Shown here: positions 49,981-64,000 of the stretch, piece after piece
Numbering within the stretch: the stretch's first letter is position 1
Layout of the letters: every line of letters begins with the position of its first letter
Source: Motacilla alba alba
Lineage: Eukaryota > Chordata > Aves > Passeriformes > Motacillidae
Reading direction: 5' to 3'
NCBI RefSeq assembly: GCF_015832195.1
Contig: NC_052028.1
Coordinates: forward strand, 6,553,501-6,617,500
DNA: 64,000 bases
The notes under the pieces: model-generated
Told to the model about the DNA's origin: nothing
Seen by the model: the letters and a program-made list of their open reading frames with translations, nothing else
Database searches by the model: none
Made by a program: the position numbers and the translations under genes

Positions 49981-52900
49981 CATCCAGTTTCTTTTAGTGC
50001 CCAATTTTATAAACAACAAAATGCAAAATCTAAAGGCTCTAGCTAAACTAGAGGGATAACAACTATGTTGGTTTTCCTTTTACACTAAAAAATTAAAATT
50101 AAAAAATTACTGTAAAATACCATCCCTGGGAGCTTCCCAAGAGTATATTTTAGTTTATTTGTGCCTGCTTTGAATGCTACCTGTTGTGCATCTTCTCATG
50201 GAAAAATTATTTTAAATAATTAATCTTAAATACCTTTATTTTCAACGGGTGCTCATTTAGTTTCCTGGTTCTTTTACACTAAGGGCTGTATTATCAGAGG
50301 GGCTGTTACAGCTAATGAGACTATACAGTGCTATGCTCATGTTTCAACACAATCCCATTAGCACTTCAGTAAATTAAACTGCATTTTGAAGAGAAAATAA
50401 CTGAAAAAAATTTCAAAGAAGTTGAAACATATCAAACATTGTAATGCATAATCAAGTAAAGTTACATATTAATATTGCAATGATAATTATTAAACAGTTG
50501 TGGTATTATTAAAGTTGATCATGTGATTATCATGATGAGGCAGCCTTGTCTACTTTGAAATTATGTGTGTGCTATCATTCCAGGGGCTTGGACTAAACTA
50601 AATATTAATGTGTATATTAATAACAAAACAAATTTAAAAAAATAATTAAACCAAATACTATGAGAAAGCTTGATTTTGAATATCCTTCTATCTATTGTCA
50701 CTCTCAGATACATAGAACCAGGTAGAAATTAAATCAGGAGAATCCAAAATGTATCCACTTGAAAATGAAATGTCCTCTCTGACATAGCAGTGAATCTACA
50801 AGTGAATTAATACAGCAAGAGATCATTCAAAAGAGGCTTTCAAGTGCTTTTTAATTATTGGTTAGATGTTACACATTCCTCTCTATTTAGAATAGTGTCT
50901 CAGGAGCTGTAAACCAAGATTTATTTTACTGAAACTTTTGATCTTTTTCCATTCAGCAAATATTGATTTAATCTTTCATACTTCTCCCAAAGAACAAGCC
51001 AAGAAACTAATGGACTGCACATTTTGATCTTTGTCAGATGATGTCAACAGCAGCGAATGTCAGGGTGAATCAGAAACAGAGATTAACCTGCTGCTTTCTG
51101 CCTGGAAGTCTAGCAGTAGGCACCTGCACCATCATTTAAGCCAGAAGTCAAATGAAGATTAAATTGGTTGGGTTTTTAAAAGGATACTACTTAACTCAGT
51201 TTTGTATTGTTTAATAGCAATCCTGAGAAAAAAATGGAATCAGCTTTTTGTACCTCTGAGTTAGCAAGTTTGCATGAGCAAAACGTTTCTTTATTATGCG
51301 TTATTCACCACAGGTCAGGTTATAGGAATATAGAGATGTGTGGTGAATATTACACATTGAGAATCAAAACTGAAATTTCACAGACCTCCTTACAGGAGAT
51401 ATGGGAAATCAAAAATTCAGAAATTTTAACTTGTTTAAAGCTGATTATCCTACTGGCCATCTTGAAATAGAGGAGCTCACTCCACTGTGCAGAGTTTGGC
51501 TATGAAATACCCAGGAAGGGAAGGATGCACCTGCCCCAGGGTTGTGCATCTTTGGGGTGTGGAAAGATTGCAGGCACAGGGTTCAGGCACTCTTTAAGTT
51601 TGTGAGTATCATGTTCTGTGATGTCAGACCACCCTTACCTTCTGTTGAACAAATGCTGTTCTTTGAACCTGCTCCACTCAGTTGCACTTCCCAGGTGTTC
51701 ATTCCAGGCTGCTGCTGCCGAACAGCAGGAATGGGATATGTGGACATTTTTTTTCCAGGGAGGCAAAATACTACTTAACAGCATTTAAAAGAGACAACAG
51801 ATGGGGAGACTGTTTCTCAAAATAATCCTCCCTAATGGACATTGCAGTGACAATCCTGCAGAAAGAGGGAGGAGAAAAAATCTCTGCAGCATCTGTGAAA
51901 GGAAATCCTGGGAAAACAAATAAATTAGGCTCTTTTGAACAGGCAAATGACTGCCTGAAGTTATTTATGCACAACAACATTTGCTTAGTTTCTTCCTTCC
52001 ATTTTGTTTATGGATGGTTTAACTGAAATTTCAGATGGGTTCTGTCAGATCATATTCCCAGCCCTGGTTCTTTTGCACTGTTGCAAAATATGGGCAAGAA
52101 ATTTGCTTAATCAGCTGGGGAATTCCTGGCATCAGGATCCCAAAGGTAATGCCAGCCAAGGTGATGCCATGTGTTTTGCCACTTTTTCTCGTCCTTCTCA
52201 CCAACATGGAAAGCAAAATGTTGAAAGAATTCTCCCTTTTCTTGCTTTCAATGCCATCCACATATGCAAATGTATATCGTCACTTCTCCTTTTGGCAGTG
52301 AATAAACTATTAATATGTAAAACTTCACAGAGATCTAGTGCATTTCTCAAACTTTTTTAGTGTAACTAAATCATATTTTCTCTATTCTATTTATTGATGT
52401 GGGCAGTGACTCTTGCATTCCTTTGCATGGTCTAGAGCCTAATCATACTCCTTTTGTTCTCTGTGGTAACATCCATTACAACTGCTCGCTAACATTTTGG
52501 TTCTGTTTTTATAAGTCAATATTTTCCTCTTTTTTCACAGCTATTTTTCAAAAATCTTGCTATTTTTAGAATTTGCATATTTATTGTTTGATTTGGTCTA
52601 TTAAATTGTTTGGAAATAAACATGGATTTTCCCTGTAGCAAAATGTCACAGAATGAGCTCCAGTGCTGCTAAAATCAGTTTAACTAGGGGAATGAAACAG
52701 AAAAAAAAAAAAAAAAAGGAGTGGGCTGGAAATAGGAATAAGAACAGATGGCCTAAGTTAGCATTTTTAGATATTATATTACATAAAGTGGTAGGAGGGA
52801 AACTAAAAAAGGTAAATACCAACCTTTTTAATAGTAGAAGTTTTCTGTTGATACTCTCTCTGTATTGTATGGATATGAAAACTGAAAACCACACTGCTAA

Positions 52901-55024
52901 ATAGTACAAGTTTCAACATTAAACTGGGTAATTGGTTAAATTGGAATTGTAAGGATACCTAGTACAATTATGAGTATCTCTGTGGTTTTTTGAGACTTTT
53001 GCATTTCTTTGAAAGGAAACATTTATTGTTTTTTGTGATCTGATCTGCACAGCTGATATGCAAATTAAGTCATAATAATATTCTTCAGAGACGCTCTGCC
53101 ACAATGTGTCTTCAAAGGAGTGTCTGCAGTTTCTGGCTTGAAGCTGTCTACCACACTTCATGTGTGACTTCTCCGATGCCTGACTCTTTATTTAGGAGCT
53201 CAGTTACCACCCAAATTTTTGTAACATTGTCAGGAAACTTTCAGGTGAATGCTGGCAGCACTTCTTATTTTATTGTGTGAAAAGAAATACAGAGTAGAGC
53301 ACTTGCATATTTCATTTTTTTGCAGAGAAAGATTGTTGGACATACTGGCTGGAATGAGACAAAAGCTTTTTTTTGTTTTTGTGTGAGTATGTGGAACCTG
53401 GAACAATCCTCAGGGGATTGTTAAATTGTCATATTAGACCACATATTAGAACACAACTATTTATATATAAGACTAAAGAATGTAGGTCATGTCTAAAAGT
53501 ATAAAGAAGAGTCACAGAGATGCAATGTTGCTGAAAATGATCTGGGAGAGTGATTAATCATCCCATCAGTGCTGAGAAAGTGGCAATCCAAAACCCTGAG
53601 GTATTTTGAAGTACTCAGCATTTAGACAACAGGTTAGGATATGCTCTTTGGAAGTATGCAGTGTGGATTTTAATTTATTTAGGTATAAGAGGCCTTGAAC
53701 CTGTAACAGAAATGAATTGTGAAAGCTGGAGTATTTTAATGTCAGAGAAGAAATCAGCCATATCTGAGATTTGTCAAAACACCCTTCCAAACTCACTCAG
53801 CAGTGTGATCACCCAGGATGGGACTGGGAGCAGGACACAAAGTGCTGCTTCTGGTGAGGCTGAGGAAGAGCAGGGGCAGCCTGGTCAGCGTGGTCCCAAC
53901 AGGCACTGGGAGCAAAAGCAGAAGCATCAGGAGTCTCCTGCTGACAGGATCTGAGCCCCCTCCCAGTGACACAGGAGCAGAATGACTGCTGTCAGAGTCC
54001 AAAATATTGGTGCCTCCACCTAAAATCAAAGCTCCTTCAAGGTCCTTGAATCCTTTCATGAGTCTGGCAAAATACACAGAATGGAAGACAAAGAAAAGGC
54101 AAATTTTTTTTAAAAATTCTATGATAAGCATATACCTACCAATAGTTGAGCATTTTAGTGAATCCTTTAAGGCCCAAACACATTATAAGTTACATCTTTA
54201 GATGGTAAACTTAGTCATGAAGTCAGATGTTCTTCACTAATTTATTAGCTAAGAAACTTTTTCTACTTATTAATTTAAGACATCCTATCTCTCTATTCCT
54301 GTCTAAAGCAATTCTTGATACAAGTATTAAACACATTTCACTGAACCATTTAGTTTGGCCACAATGCATCTTTCCAGTTAGAGAACACCTGAATAGCTGG
54401 TCAGAATTTGGCCATAAACCTCTTTATGACTCTACCTATTTCATATAAAAATCAGATAGTGTCATTATATTCATGGCTTTGAACAAAGTAATGCTCTCCT
54501 ACATTATAAAAAGTCATTTTCCTTTACCTTTTGATGTCTTTGCCTTTCCAAGAATTTGTCATTTGCAATGGTAGTCAGAATGTCGTGGGAATCAAAGTTC
54601 TTCTGTGAGCAGCTCTGTTCATCTGTGCAGTGAGAATGAATGCATAAATTATTTGTGTCATTTTACATTTTGTTTTTGAATTATGTTTAATATCATGTGC
54701 TTATTATATATTTCCAAGAAGTATTTTCAAATAGAAAATGGGTAATAAAATTACATAATTTCTTAAGATAACATTATTTTAATGAGTGCTGTGAATGAGG
54801 CTCATCATTAACATTTCTTGCTGCCTGAAGAAACCATCTCTTCTTTTAGAAGCTTTGTCTATACCAGGAAAAAAAAAAAAATTAAAATAATTTCCTCTGT
54901 TTGCTTCCATTTATGCCACTTGTGTAAAGCATAGGCAAACATTGATAACAGCATGATTCAGATAAAACATAAACATGTATGTTTATCTAGATTAAGTATA
55001 TATATTCATATATATTCATTAAGT

Positions 55025-55062
55025 ATATATATTAAGAATATATTCATATTCTTAATATATAT
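55025..55062. repeat. Perfect AT-rich inverted repeat, 17-bp arms, 4-base loop
   Basis: The left arm ATATATATTAAGAATAT (55025-55041) and right arm ATATTCTTAATATATAT (55046-55062) flank ATTC. The block continues into direct repeats of AAGTATATATATT (from 54994) and a TA run at about 55075-55101. Confidence 0.93.
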
Positions 55063-55074
55063 TTTATTTAACAC

Positions 55075-55101
55075 GTATATGTATATATATATATATATAT
55101 A
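55075..55101 (+). repeat. Imperfect (TA)n microsatellite
   Basis: Alternating TA with one G interruption near its left end, next to the hairpin block. Confidence 0.9.
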
Positions 55102-56777
55102 AATTATATATAACCAATATATATTCATTGGTTTATTTAGTAGATATGTTAAGAACTAAAATTAAATACATTATGAAACAAAGCTTTACTGTAGCAGGCT
55201 AAAGCCAGGGCCTTGCTTCAGCTGAACCTTGTGTTTCTAAGCTCTAGCACAATAAGAGCAGGATGTTTCAGATTTTCAAGCAGTTTTTAGCTGTCTTTCA
55301 CATTATCCATAATCTTTCTTGTAGACTTTTCATTGGCCTACTTCCCTACTCACTGAAAGAGTTCTGCTGGTAAATTCAGTGCCAGAGCTACACTTTCACC
55401 TGTGATTTTCAGGCCTTATACTGGATCATAATTCTGCAATAAATTCTGACTTTCTCCCTAAAGCTTTTTCTGAATATTCTACTGTCTCAAGACCAGGCAA
55501 GAATCTGTAAAAAGTAGCCATCAAGATAAAATCCTGCACACCATCAATTTTTGGGGGGATTTACATTGCATCAGAGGCCTCATATGAAGAAAGACCTTAG
55601 GAAATGAACCTGTCAAAGCACACCACTCACTACCTAAACTGAACCAATAGTTTTTTATTCTTTGCAGCTTTTTGGAAAGCTTCTCTTTCTATACTCAGTC
55701 TCACTTTGTTAGACAATACTGTACTGTAGCATTTAAATATCTTTTCTTTATCAGTGATGTCTCAGAGTGATCAAATTTAATCAAATGCTAGATAAATCTA
55801 TAAACAAATCTGATCATAATAAATTGTTGCAGGAATTAAATGTATTTTCACATCTGGACTGATTTATTAGCTGTGTGCCGTATTTGTTTCATTTTATTGT
55901 TGATACTATTTTATAACACTAAGAGGAGAAATATATCATAATTAAAACAAATATGCATATTTTCAACTATTCTTTTATCTACATGTGCTCCCCTCCTAGA
56001 AGGCCATAATAATGGTAATGACTTATTTCCAGGGATGGTAATTTTAATTTGTTGCAAAATAATTCCTATTTAGGCTAGGGGTAGAGGAGAAAAACTGAAG
56101 TCAAGAGATAATCAATATTTTTCCCATAGCAATTGAAAAAAATAACATTATCTGTTCAATATAACTGGTTTTTATTTAAATGTTCCCATAAACTTTGTTC
56201 AGGCTCTGCTGAGCCTGCAATATATGTTAATGCTATCAGAGGGAGGAAAACACTTGTGGAAATACAATAGACAAGCCTTAAGGCAAGGTGAAGAATTTAC
56301 CATTATATTATTGATCCAGCAGTGGGTCTGAGAGGAAAAAGAGCTTTAACTGGTCAGATATCACCCATAGAGTCTTCATCTGAATTTTTTTTAGTTATTG
56401 TAGGTGTATTTTTGAGAAGAGTGCCTCACTGCCATAGACCATTCATATAATATTATTAAAATAATATTCAAATTTATTTTATGAACTCTCTTATAGTCTA
56501 GGAACCATACTCTCTATTCTTTAATTTTAGTTAAGTTTATTCCCTTTGATTGGATCGGCTTTGCAAGAAAACTGGTGGAATTAAGCTGGGTAAAAAGCAT
56601 GCCACGAAAGTTTTCAGTACTGAGCATATTTGGTTCCTGTGGTTCTAGGAACTTTTAAAACTTCTTGCTGTGTGCGAATCTATCCCACAGCTGCTGCAGT
56701 CACAAATCTCTCTTGTGCCAAATCAACTCCTTTCTTCTTTTCAGTCGTGGTTAAAGGGTTTGTAACACAGAGACAAT

Positions 56778-56835
56778 AAATATGCACATCTCTATATCCA
56801 GTGTTTAAATATGCACATCTCTATATCCATTGTTT
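56778..56835 (+). repeat. 29-bp tandem duplication
   Basis: Two adjacent 29-bp copies (AAATATGCACATCTCTATAT then CCAGTGTTT) differ at a single base (CCAG versus CCAT), at 56778-56806 and 56807-56835. Confidence 0.95.
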
Positions 56836-57848
56836 GATGATGAGGCCACAGCAGCAAGAAATGTGAGGCTGATGTATCGAGTCTTTGCATATTGCTGGAT
56901 ATCAATAGGACAACACTGGTTACATTTTTCTTCTCTAGTTGCTTTTGAATTCCTACTTGCATTTTAGCTTTATTTTCACTCTTGTGTTTTTTATTTCCCT
57001 TGGTAAAAATTCAGGTTTGTTAGCAATAGCTTCTTTTCTGCTGTTTTGCATAGTTATTTTCAATAATGAAAACAAAGGAGATGTGGATTAACTACAAGGT
57101 TTTTTTTTTAGACAGCTATAATGGAACTCAGCAATAACACAATTTTTTCCCATGACTACCTACCATTCTCACATGAATTCTGTTAGCAATTGCAGTGCCA
57201 ATGACAGATTCTGTGCAGGAGGGTAAGAATGGAAAGTTTCAAAACATTTCAAAGTAAACTAAATCACAATTTAAAAAGAATTAGTAATGTGAATAAACTT
57301 GTACTGTGAATAAACTTGCAATAAATAAACTTTTTTGTGAATGGGAAGAGAAATTTGCTACAGAAATTTTCATGACAAGTCATATGCTTCAAGAAAAAAT
57401 ATTCCAACCTATTGCTAGGATTTTAGACATCAGAATACTTTATGAGCCAAATCTAAATCAATATTAACATGAAACATTCACAATGAGTACAAGGAAACAC
57501 GTGAGTTGATATAAAACATTCATCTGTTAAATAATTTACAGCACGTTTTTTCCTTGTTCATCTATCCTACTTTCACATTATGCTTATGGTTTTTTAAGCA
57601 TCACTTTTTCTCAGCAATGAATGGAGAGCACCTCTGTATACAGGTTTTGTATTAAAACTGCATAAAAAATGATGGTTTCAGTTCAGATATCTAACAGAAA
57701 AAGAAATGTGAATTAGTGCAAACCTTCATATAACTCAAATGTTTCCTTTTTTTTTTTTTTTAAATTATCCAACACTTGAAGCAATAGCAAGGCAACAATT
57801 GACAAATTGCCAAAAGCACAGGGAAGAACCTTCTTCTGTTTGCTTGGG

Positions 57849-57868
57849 AAAAAAAAAAAAAAAAAAAA
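57849..57868. repeat. Poly(A) tract, 20 bases (plus strand)
   Basis: Uninterrupted A run followed by an A-rich stretch to about 57893. A T15 run lies about 90 bases upstream (57747-57761). Confidence 0.9.
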
Positions 57869-60800
57869 GGAGAAATAAAAAAAAATTAAAAATAGGATCT
57901 CAACGACCTCAACCTATGACACCTACAAAATCCTTCTGCTCAGCACGTTGTGGGGTACAGAGAGAACGATGCTCACCATTTTCCCTGTGTTATGTTACTG
58001 ATTGTGAAATATTCTTTTAAACAAGGAAGAACTAAGGAAGAGCAGATCTGCAGTGTTGCCATCAGGCTCTTTACTTCTAATCGCCATTCTAAGCCAGATA
58101 AAACTAGAAAAATTAATATAGCTTCATCTACCTCTTATGAAAGAATCTGGTAAACACCAGTTTATTATATTAATCAATAGAAACAAAAACGATGTACTTT
58201 TATATCAAAAGATGGAGGAGGGTTTACAAGTAGGGAGATAATTTGGGTTACCTCTTCTGCCACCAGCTTTGTATCTCTCATTTCCCCCTCTGTAAAGACA
58301 GTTAAAGATCACATGTGTTTCTCTGTTTTTTCAAAGTATATTGTAAGATCTCAGAAGGAATATTCAGATCATGATATACATGTGAACTACATGTGCCAGT
58401 TCTGTTCTCAGTTGTGAGTCCTGTTGCAGTAGAGATAAATTAAATAGCAGGAATTTAAATCAGATTAGGCTTATAAATGCCACGGAAATCTTTGTTAACC
58501 ATTTGAGTTTTCTTCCTCTGCATAGGATCACACTGGCTCTCCCTGAAGCTCAAAACCAAACTGGATCCTGTTAACTACACTGTGACATCATGACAGGAGT
58601 TACTGTATGCAGGTTTGCCACTTATAATCAAATCACCATTTCCTCTATCAGTTTGCTTGCATTATTAAGTGACACTTAAAAGTAATTTTGATGATTAAAT
58701 GAGCTGTTCTTCACAACAAGCATGTAATTTTATTTTTTCCATGAAGCTTTCAAATCAAGACATAATATTCTGCACTTGGCACATCTATGCCAGGTGTAAG
58801 AAAATTGGTCTGGAGTTTTACTTCCTTCTTTACCTGCAAAGAAGATGTTTCCATCACTTGTAGTATGTATTTCTCTGTGGTTTTATTTCTTAGGGAGGAA
58901 TTATTTTGCTCCCAGAGGCAATTCTGACAATAACTGTGAATAATTATTTTTGCAATTCAGACCAGAAGAAAATAAAGGTGAATATGCTGAGAAAGTTGGT
59001 GATATTGTGATATCAGGTGGTATCTAAATTTCTAAAAACTTATTTTAAAAGCCTTATGTGAACAAACAGTAGCATTTTTCTTTTCACTCAGGTCTCAGAT
59101 GTTTCTCACACTAAATTAAATGCCATTCAGTGTAAGAAAATTCTATCTTGTTACCCCTCTTGTTCAATCTGATTGAAGATCTTAGGAAACATAAGAGGCA
59201 ATTGATATTATGCCACCTCTGATAAATCTTTGTATTACTAATTTTAATTAAATACAAAATATGTGGCCTCTTAACCCTCTTAGTAGCAGGCACGTGTGAG
59301 AAATAGCAGCAACTCAGACTATGAAGGACATTTCAAGCACAAATTTATTTGTTTTCCTCTGATGCAAGAGAGCTGAATTTTACTCTCTGCAAATAAACAG
59401 CTGTAGCTGCTACAATGATAAATTCTCTTTATTAATTTGACAGGTAAGATTTAATCAAAGAAGGAAGGAAACCAGACATTTATTTTATTAGCAGAGAACA
59501 GCTTCATCTGTGTCCATTTTATATTATTTGAGCACTATATTCTATGTTTTGTATGGTTTTATTTTCTTCTTTGCTGGAAAGGCTGGAATTTCTGGTTTTG
59601 TAAGAAGTTATTTCAAATTCTCAATCCAAATTCTTACTAAGGAACCTCATACTGGAACACATGGAGGAAAATTCTGGCCTTGTTTGCCCTAGCAGGAGTT
59701 TGACTTTGATGACATTTGTTGCCCCTTTTCTAGATGTCTGGCACAGCAGTCACATCCTGCAGGAGCATTTCCAAAGGCAGCTGTGATGATGACAGCAGAA
59801 CTAACTCCCAGTACCTGCAGCAGGTGGCCAGAGAGTTCCCAACCCACTAGCTCCTGCACCCTCCAGGGTAGATGGGTGAGATGCTCCCCTGTGGGTCTGT
59901 GGGTCTGCAGGGTGGGTGAGCAAAGCTGGGAGTGGAGCTGTCCTAGCCCAGTACAGCCAGGAGGAATTCCAGCTCTACCAAGTCAAAGGCTTGCACAAAT
60001 TGCAGCAGTGCAGCCAGCCTGAGGAACTGAAAAAAGTGCATGCCATGCTGTAAATTACATAAAAAAATGATGAATTTAAGGAAAGAAATGATGTATTCTA
60101 TTTATCAGTGAGATTTTGCTTTTACATCACATAATCCTGAATTATGCATTAGTCTGAATATTTTTACTCCTGTTTATACATTTCAATTACAGCATGTTTG
60201 TATTTCTATTGCTTACTCAGCCTCTGTTGCTTTTTGCCTTAAAGTCTATTTAATTTTATTTTTAATAATGTAATTCAACACAAGCTTTTGGAAAAGTCCA
60301 AAAATTATGGAAGGAATTTCTAAAATGACAAGTACTGTCATACTCATCAAAGAAAATTTCTATCCGTTCTAACTACTCTATTATGTCTGTGTCTTCAGAA
60401 CTGACTGAAGTCAATATCTGATTTCATCAGTTCTTTTAAAAATTAGAGAAACATATACATATTAAAAATTCTGTTCTGTTGGCTGAAAACATAGTATTAT
60501 TGTTCAAATGTCTGCAGCAGTCTGTTACTTGATTGTTCTTTTTGTAGCTCAATTTCAATTTTAGATTATGTTTAAAATTATCTGCTGTATTCTTGATATC
60601 AACTGCCAAGCACATGATATTCTGGAAACTGAAACTGCTAAACTGCTTATACATTTTTTTTCTAAATGTTATACCTAATTTTAGCAATGTTGACATTGTC
60701 ATCTTGCAATTATATAGGGGCATATACATCATGACCTGCAAATAATGTATCAGCAAAGGGTTTTCCCTCCTACAGGCTTCTATTCCAAATGCTTCATGAA

Positions 60801-63800
60801 ATCAGAAGGTATGTAAAAGTTATTCTGAGCCACTAGCCCACCTACAGCATGTCACTGTGGATTGCTGAAAAGTACTATTTAAAAATAAATTTAAGATGGT
60901 GAACAAGATAGGAGCTGCTACATTTGTTGTGACGGAATTTGTAACATGTTCAGTTTTATGTGTCAGTTAAAAGCAAAAGAAATCAAGAATGTCATATTTC
61001 AATCCACAGCTTCCCTAAAGTAGTTTCTTGAGTTATTACATTGCCAGCTGCCAGATGGTCAGTGACTTATCTGAGGGCTCAGATAATTTATCGACAACGA
61101 CATTCATTCATTTCCATCAAAATTTTTATTTAGGAATAACGTGTAGTTTTTCTGTCTTACTCTTTTTCTTCCTACGGAGTGGGTGAAGAAATGAAGAAAT
61201 TGGAGATGTTTTTCTTGCTTTGCCCTGTCCTCAGGCAGGAATTCATGGGGGTAGTTTGAGCTTCTTCTGGATGACACGGCAGGATGCCTCAAACGCACAA
61301 TGGCTTTCCAGTTTTGAGTCATTAGGAGATGTCTAGCTGAGAGTATGGAAAAGACTTGAGCTGGGCCAGCTGGTACAGAATTCAACAGCACATCAGTCAG
61401 TGTGTATTGACAAGATCCCACATTTGCAGTTCAATAAGGAAAACATTCTTATTTGCAAGAACAGTTACAGTGTCCAGGTGATCATGTGAAGGATGGAGGG
61501 GACAAAGAGGTTTTATATGACAGCTGGCCTTATTTTTCCCTTCTGCCAACTTCCCCCTTTTTTTTTTTTTCCTAATTTCACAGCTCTTGTTGTTGAAATT
61601 GTTTGTTTTAATTCCTAAGTATGGGATCAGCACTATTCCACAGATGCCAGAGTTCTGACACAATGGTGTAGTAAAAGGTGGCACTTTTGAAATTTTACAT
61701 GGCTGAGATTTAAAATCCTGGACTATGGATAAGCTTTGAAGACTTGTGTACAGCTGTGACAGAATTGGCAAAACTCCTTAACTTTAATTGCTTCAGAGAT
61801 TACTCACGAGTTCTTTCTTAAAAATCCCACTCTACAGTAATAAAGGAGTGAACTATTCTACCTGAATACCCTGAGGTACTGTACCCCTTTAACTGGAGGG
61901 TTTGAAACAGAAATTATTTTCACAATGCTCTGAGGCAAGTCCAGCCTGCAGAAAGTGTAATTTCACCAGCCCCTACATAGTTTTTCTCTCTCTGTGTAAT
62001 GTCCTTGTTGCCTGAATAACTTGCCCAGCTGTACTGCACTCACATGATCTTGCTGGAACTTGGGAGGTGATGTACAAGGAAGGCAAGCGTAGCTTTTGGT
62101 AATGGTCTTTAAATTGAAGACAGTTTCTATTAACTGCTTGCTTTAGGATTCCACTGGGTAAATAATAATTCTTTTTCTCATTAAGAAGAGGGAGAGGGGA
62201 AAAAAAAGAAAATACTAAAACGGTATTATCAGGATTTAAAAAAATAAAAAAAAGCAGCTAAGAAAATAAAAAGGAAGGCTGAATAGTCAAGGGATACGAG
62301 ATAAGCCACATTAATGAGGAAGGTGAACCTGATTGATTTAGAGCCATTATTTATAGCTGGGGAGGAAGGGAAATTAGAAATAGACCCTATTTTTATATCA
62401 TTGCATAATAATCTCAATGAACAAAGTGATTCACTAGAAGTTACTTAGGAAATCTAAGAATTTGAGGCACTTAAAGGTCTTAAAGCCTAGTAAAGGCATT
62501 TCAGAGCACGCTATCTTCCTGTTAAGGCAGAACCTGTCTTTTGTTATGCACTACTTTGGATTTGAGATTAAGATTTGAACCTAGGTCCCAAGTGCTAATG
62601 GAACATGGAAAAAAATAAAGAACTGAGAAAGTAACTATCTACAACATTCACTGGGGCTCCAGAACTCTAATAAATTGTGTGTCTGGGTGGCATGTACTGT
62701 CTGTCACAAGAAAAATGGGATATTTTAAAGTGTAAATCCATATTAATGCAGACACCATCATCTGGTAGTCTATTAATCTGTTGAAATCAATAGGAGCTAG
62801 ACAACAGACTGGGTTTTGATGCCTATGTGTTGCCTTCAGTCACCAGCAATTCAATAGCAGAGAATGTAGTTGAGATCAGGCTCCTCAAGGAATAAACTGA
62901 TATCCTGCCTGCCAGCCCCTTCCTCTGAATTTGAACAGTGACACTGGAGGGAAGCAGCATGGAGAGATGCTACACACCGTTAGTGACAACAGAGACAACA
63001 TGTAAATATTCAAGTGTGGTGGTTTATTTATTTTAGAGCCTGTTACTTGCCTCAGTGGGGTTGTCATTCCCTGGGACTCTCGTTGGGCTTGCACATGTGG
63101 CAGCGAGGGTAAGAAACCTGCTTATGCTCTAGAAAATTAAATCCTTACTTAGCACAATCGGGAACCAAATGAAAGTGGAATGGTTGAATTTGATGAGCTC
63201 CATTGAAGATTTCATATCTTGGTAGAAACATACAAGTAACCAGGAGAAGAATCCTGCAACCTTGACTTTAATAGAAAAAGATAAGAGTGAAAAATGAGAT
63301 GGCTCTAAAATTATTTTTCTAAGGGCAGGGGGTATAAATGGAAATTGTAGGGTGTTCCATAGCAATTTTACATCCTGTGTGACAGTATTGTGCCCAAGGT
63401 TAACAGCACATACTAGTGATTAGTGGGACACACTGATAATGCTGATCTGTCTATCATATAAAAGGGAAAAATATTAAAATAAAGTTATGGAAATGAATGA
63501 AGAAAAATAAGTTTAAAAAAATCAGCTCAGAATAATGTATTAATGTACCATTCTGTTTAATTTGTATTCTAGTACTGCTCTTAGAAGAGCACTCTCCTAG
63601 TTTGGGGTATTTAGTGTAATATTTAATTTAAAGCTGTGATTGAATTCTGGAAAATCTAACAAGCATTTAGCTTCATTTATTAATATCTAAAGATGCAGTA
63701 CTTATTCATCATCAGTGATTTTGATTAATGTTCCCCTTCAGCAACGATACACAACAGTGAGATGACCTTGATGAGAGAACATTCCATGCTATTAAATAAT

Positions 63801-64000
63801 AGACATCCAAAAGATTATTTTGATTCCTGTGTCTGCCTGATTCATTCATTCCTTTGGCAAAAGTTGTTCTCGGTAGAATAAAGCCATGCATGCAATGAGA
63901 CAATTCTTTAAATTTTAATTCATTTTTCTTTAACTTTTAAAGTGAAGTTTAGCTTCCTTTGGGGGCTATCATCACTAGGCATTAAAGGTCACTTGCTGAT

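Larger units (their letters stand above)
49981..64000. other. 5' flank of the gene, distal part: no gene seen
   Basis: AT-rich intergenic DNA to the window end. It contains homopolymer runs (A17 at 52701, T15 at 57747, A20 at 57849), an AT-rich hairpin block near 55025, a 29-bp duplication at 56778 and GC-richer patches at about 53800-53990 and 59690-60020. In mammals the next gene upstream of GABRG2 is GABRA1 in the same orientation at a large distance, and no exon of it is visible here. Confidence 0.7.

Noticed and set aside
53793..54131. Minus-strand frame with a leucine-rich, membrane-like segment
   Set aside because: The leucines come from a CAG/CTG-rich low-complexity patch, and the N-terminal part reads through a poly(T) stretch. 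No family match.
59783..60022. 79-codon plus-strand frame in a GC-richer patch
   Set aside because: Tandem-like GTGGGTCTGTGGGTCTGCAGG wording and no domain; likely composition-driven.

Overview
The window is vertebrate nuclear DNA, almost certainly from a bird. It is AT-rich and intron-dominated. Its only recognisable interspersed repeats are CR1 LINE tails of the avian type. The one gene I can support is the 5' half of a GABA-A receptor gamma-subunit gene on the minus strand, best matched to gamma-2 (GABRG2). No bacterial, phage or organellar signature is present, and almost none of the open frames of 60-250 codons is a real gene.

Layout in transcription order (right to left). About 24 kb of gene-free 5' flank (40271-64000) holds a degraded antisense CR1, a TA/TATG microsatellite, an AT-rich hairpin block and a 29-bp tandem duplication. 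A putative promoter and leader (about 39585-40270) leads into exon 1 (39478-39584), which encodes the signal-peptide region. The large intron 1 (15435-39477) begins with a CpG-rich block carrying a G-rich 20-bp minisatellite and contains two sense-oriented CR1-type tails plus a small antisense one. Exons 2 (15286-15434), 3 (13606-13673), 4 (12628-12848), 5 (10012-10094) and 6 (9198-9335) follow. Intron 6 fills 1-9197. I found no exon 7 there, so the transmembrane domains, cytoplasmic loop and 3' end lie outside the window.

The six exons give 766 nt of coding sequence: 255 complete codons plus one base, slightly over half of a subunit of about 470 residues. All junctions have AG/GT borders and compatible phases. 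The reconstructed part covers the signal peptide and most of the extracellular ligand-binding domain. It retains the 13-residue Cys-loop, three N-glycosylation sequons, and the Phe and Met known from gamma-2 to line the benzodiazepine site. The gene therefore looks intact as far as it can be seen.

I found no novel multi-gene system. The points most worth a second look are the paralogue question (exons 1 and 2 are noticeably less gamma-2-like than exon 4), a long G-tract just upstream of the start codon with a possible uORF further up, the intronic CpG block with its G-rich minisatellite, and a few perfect hairpins.
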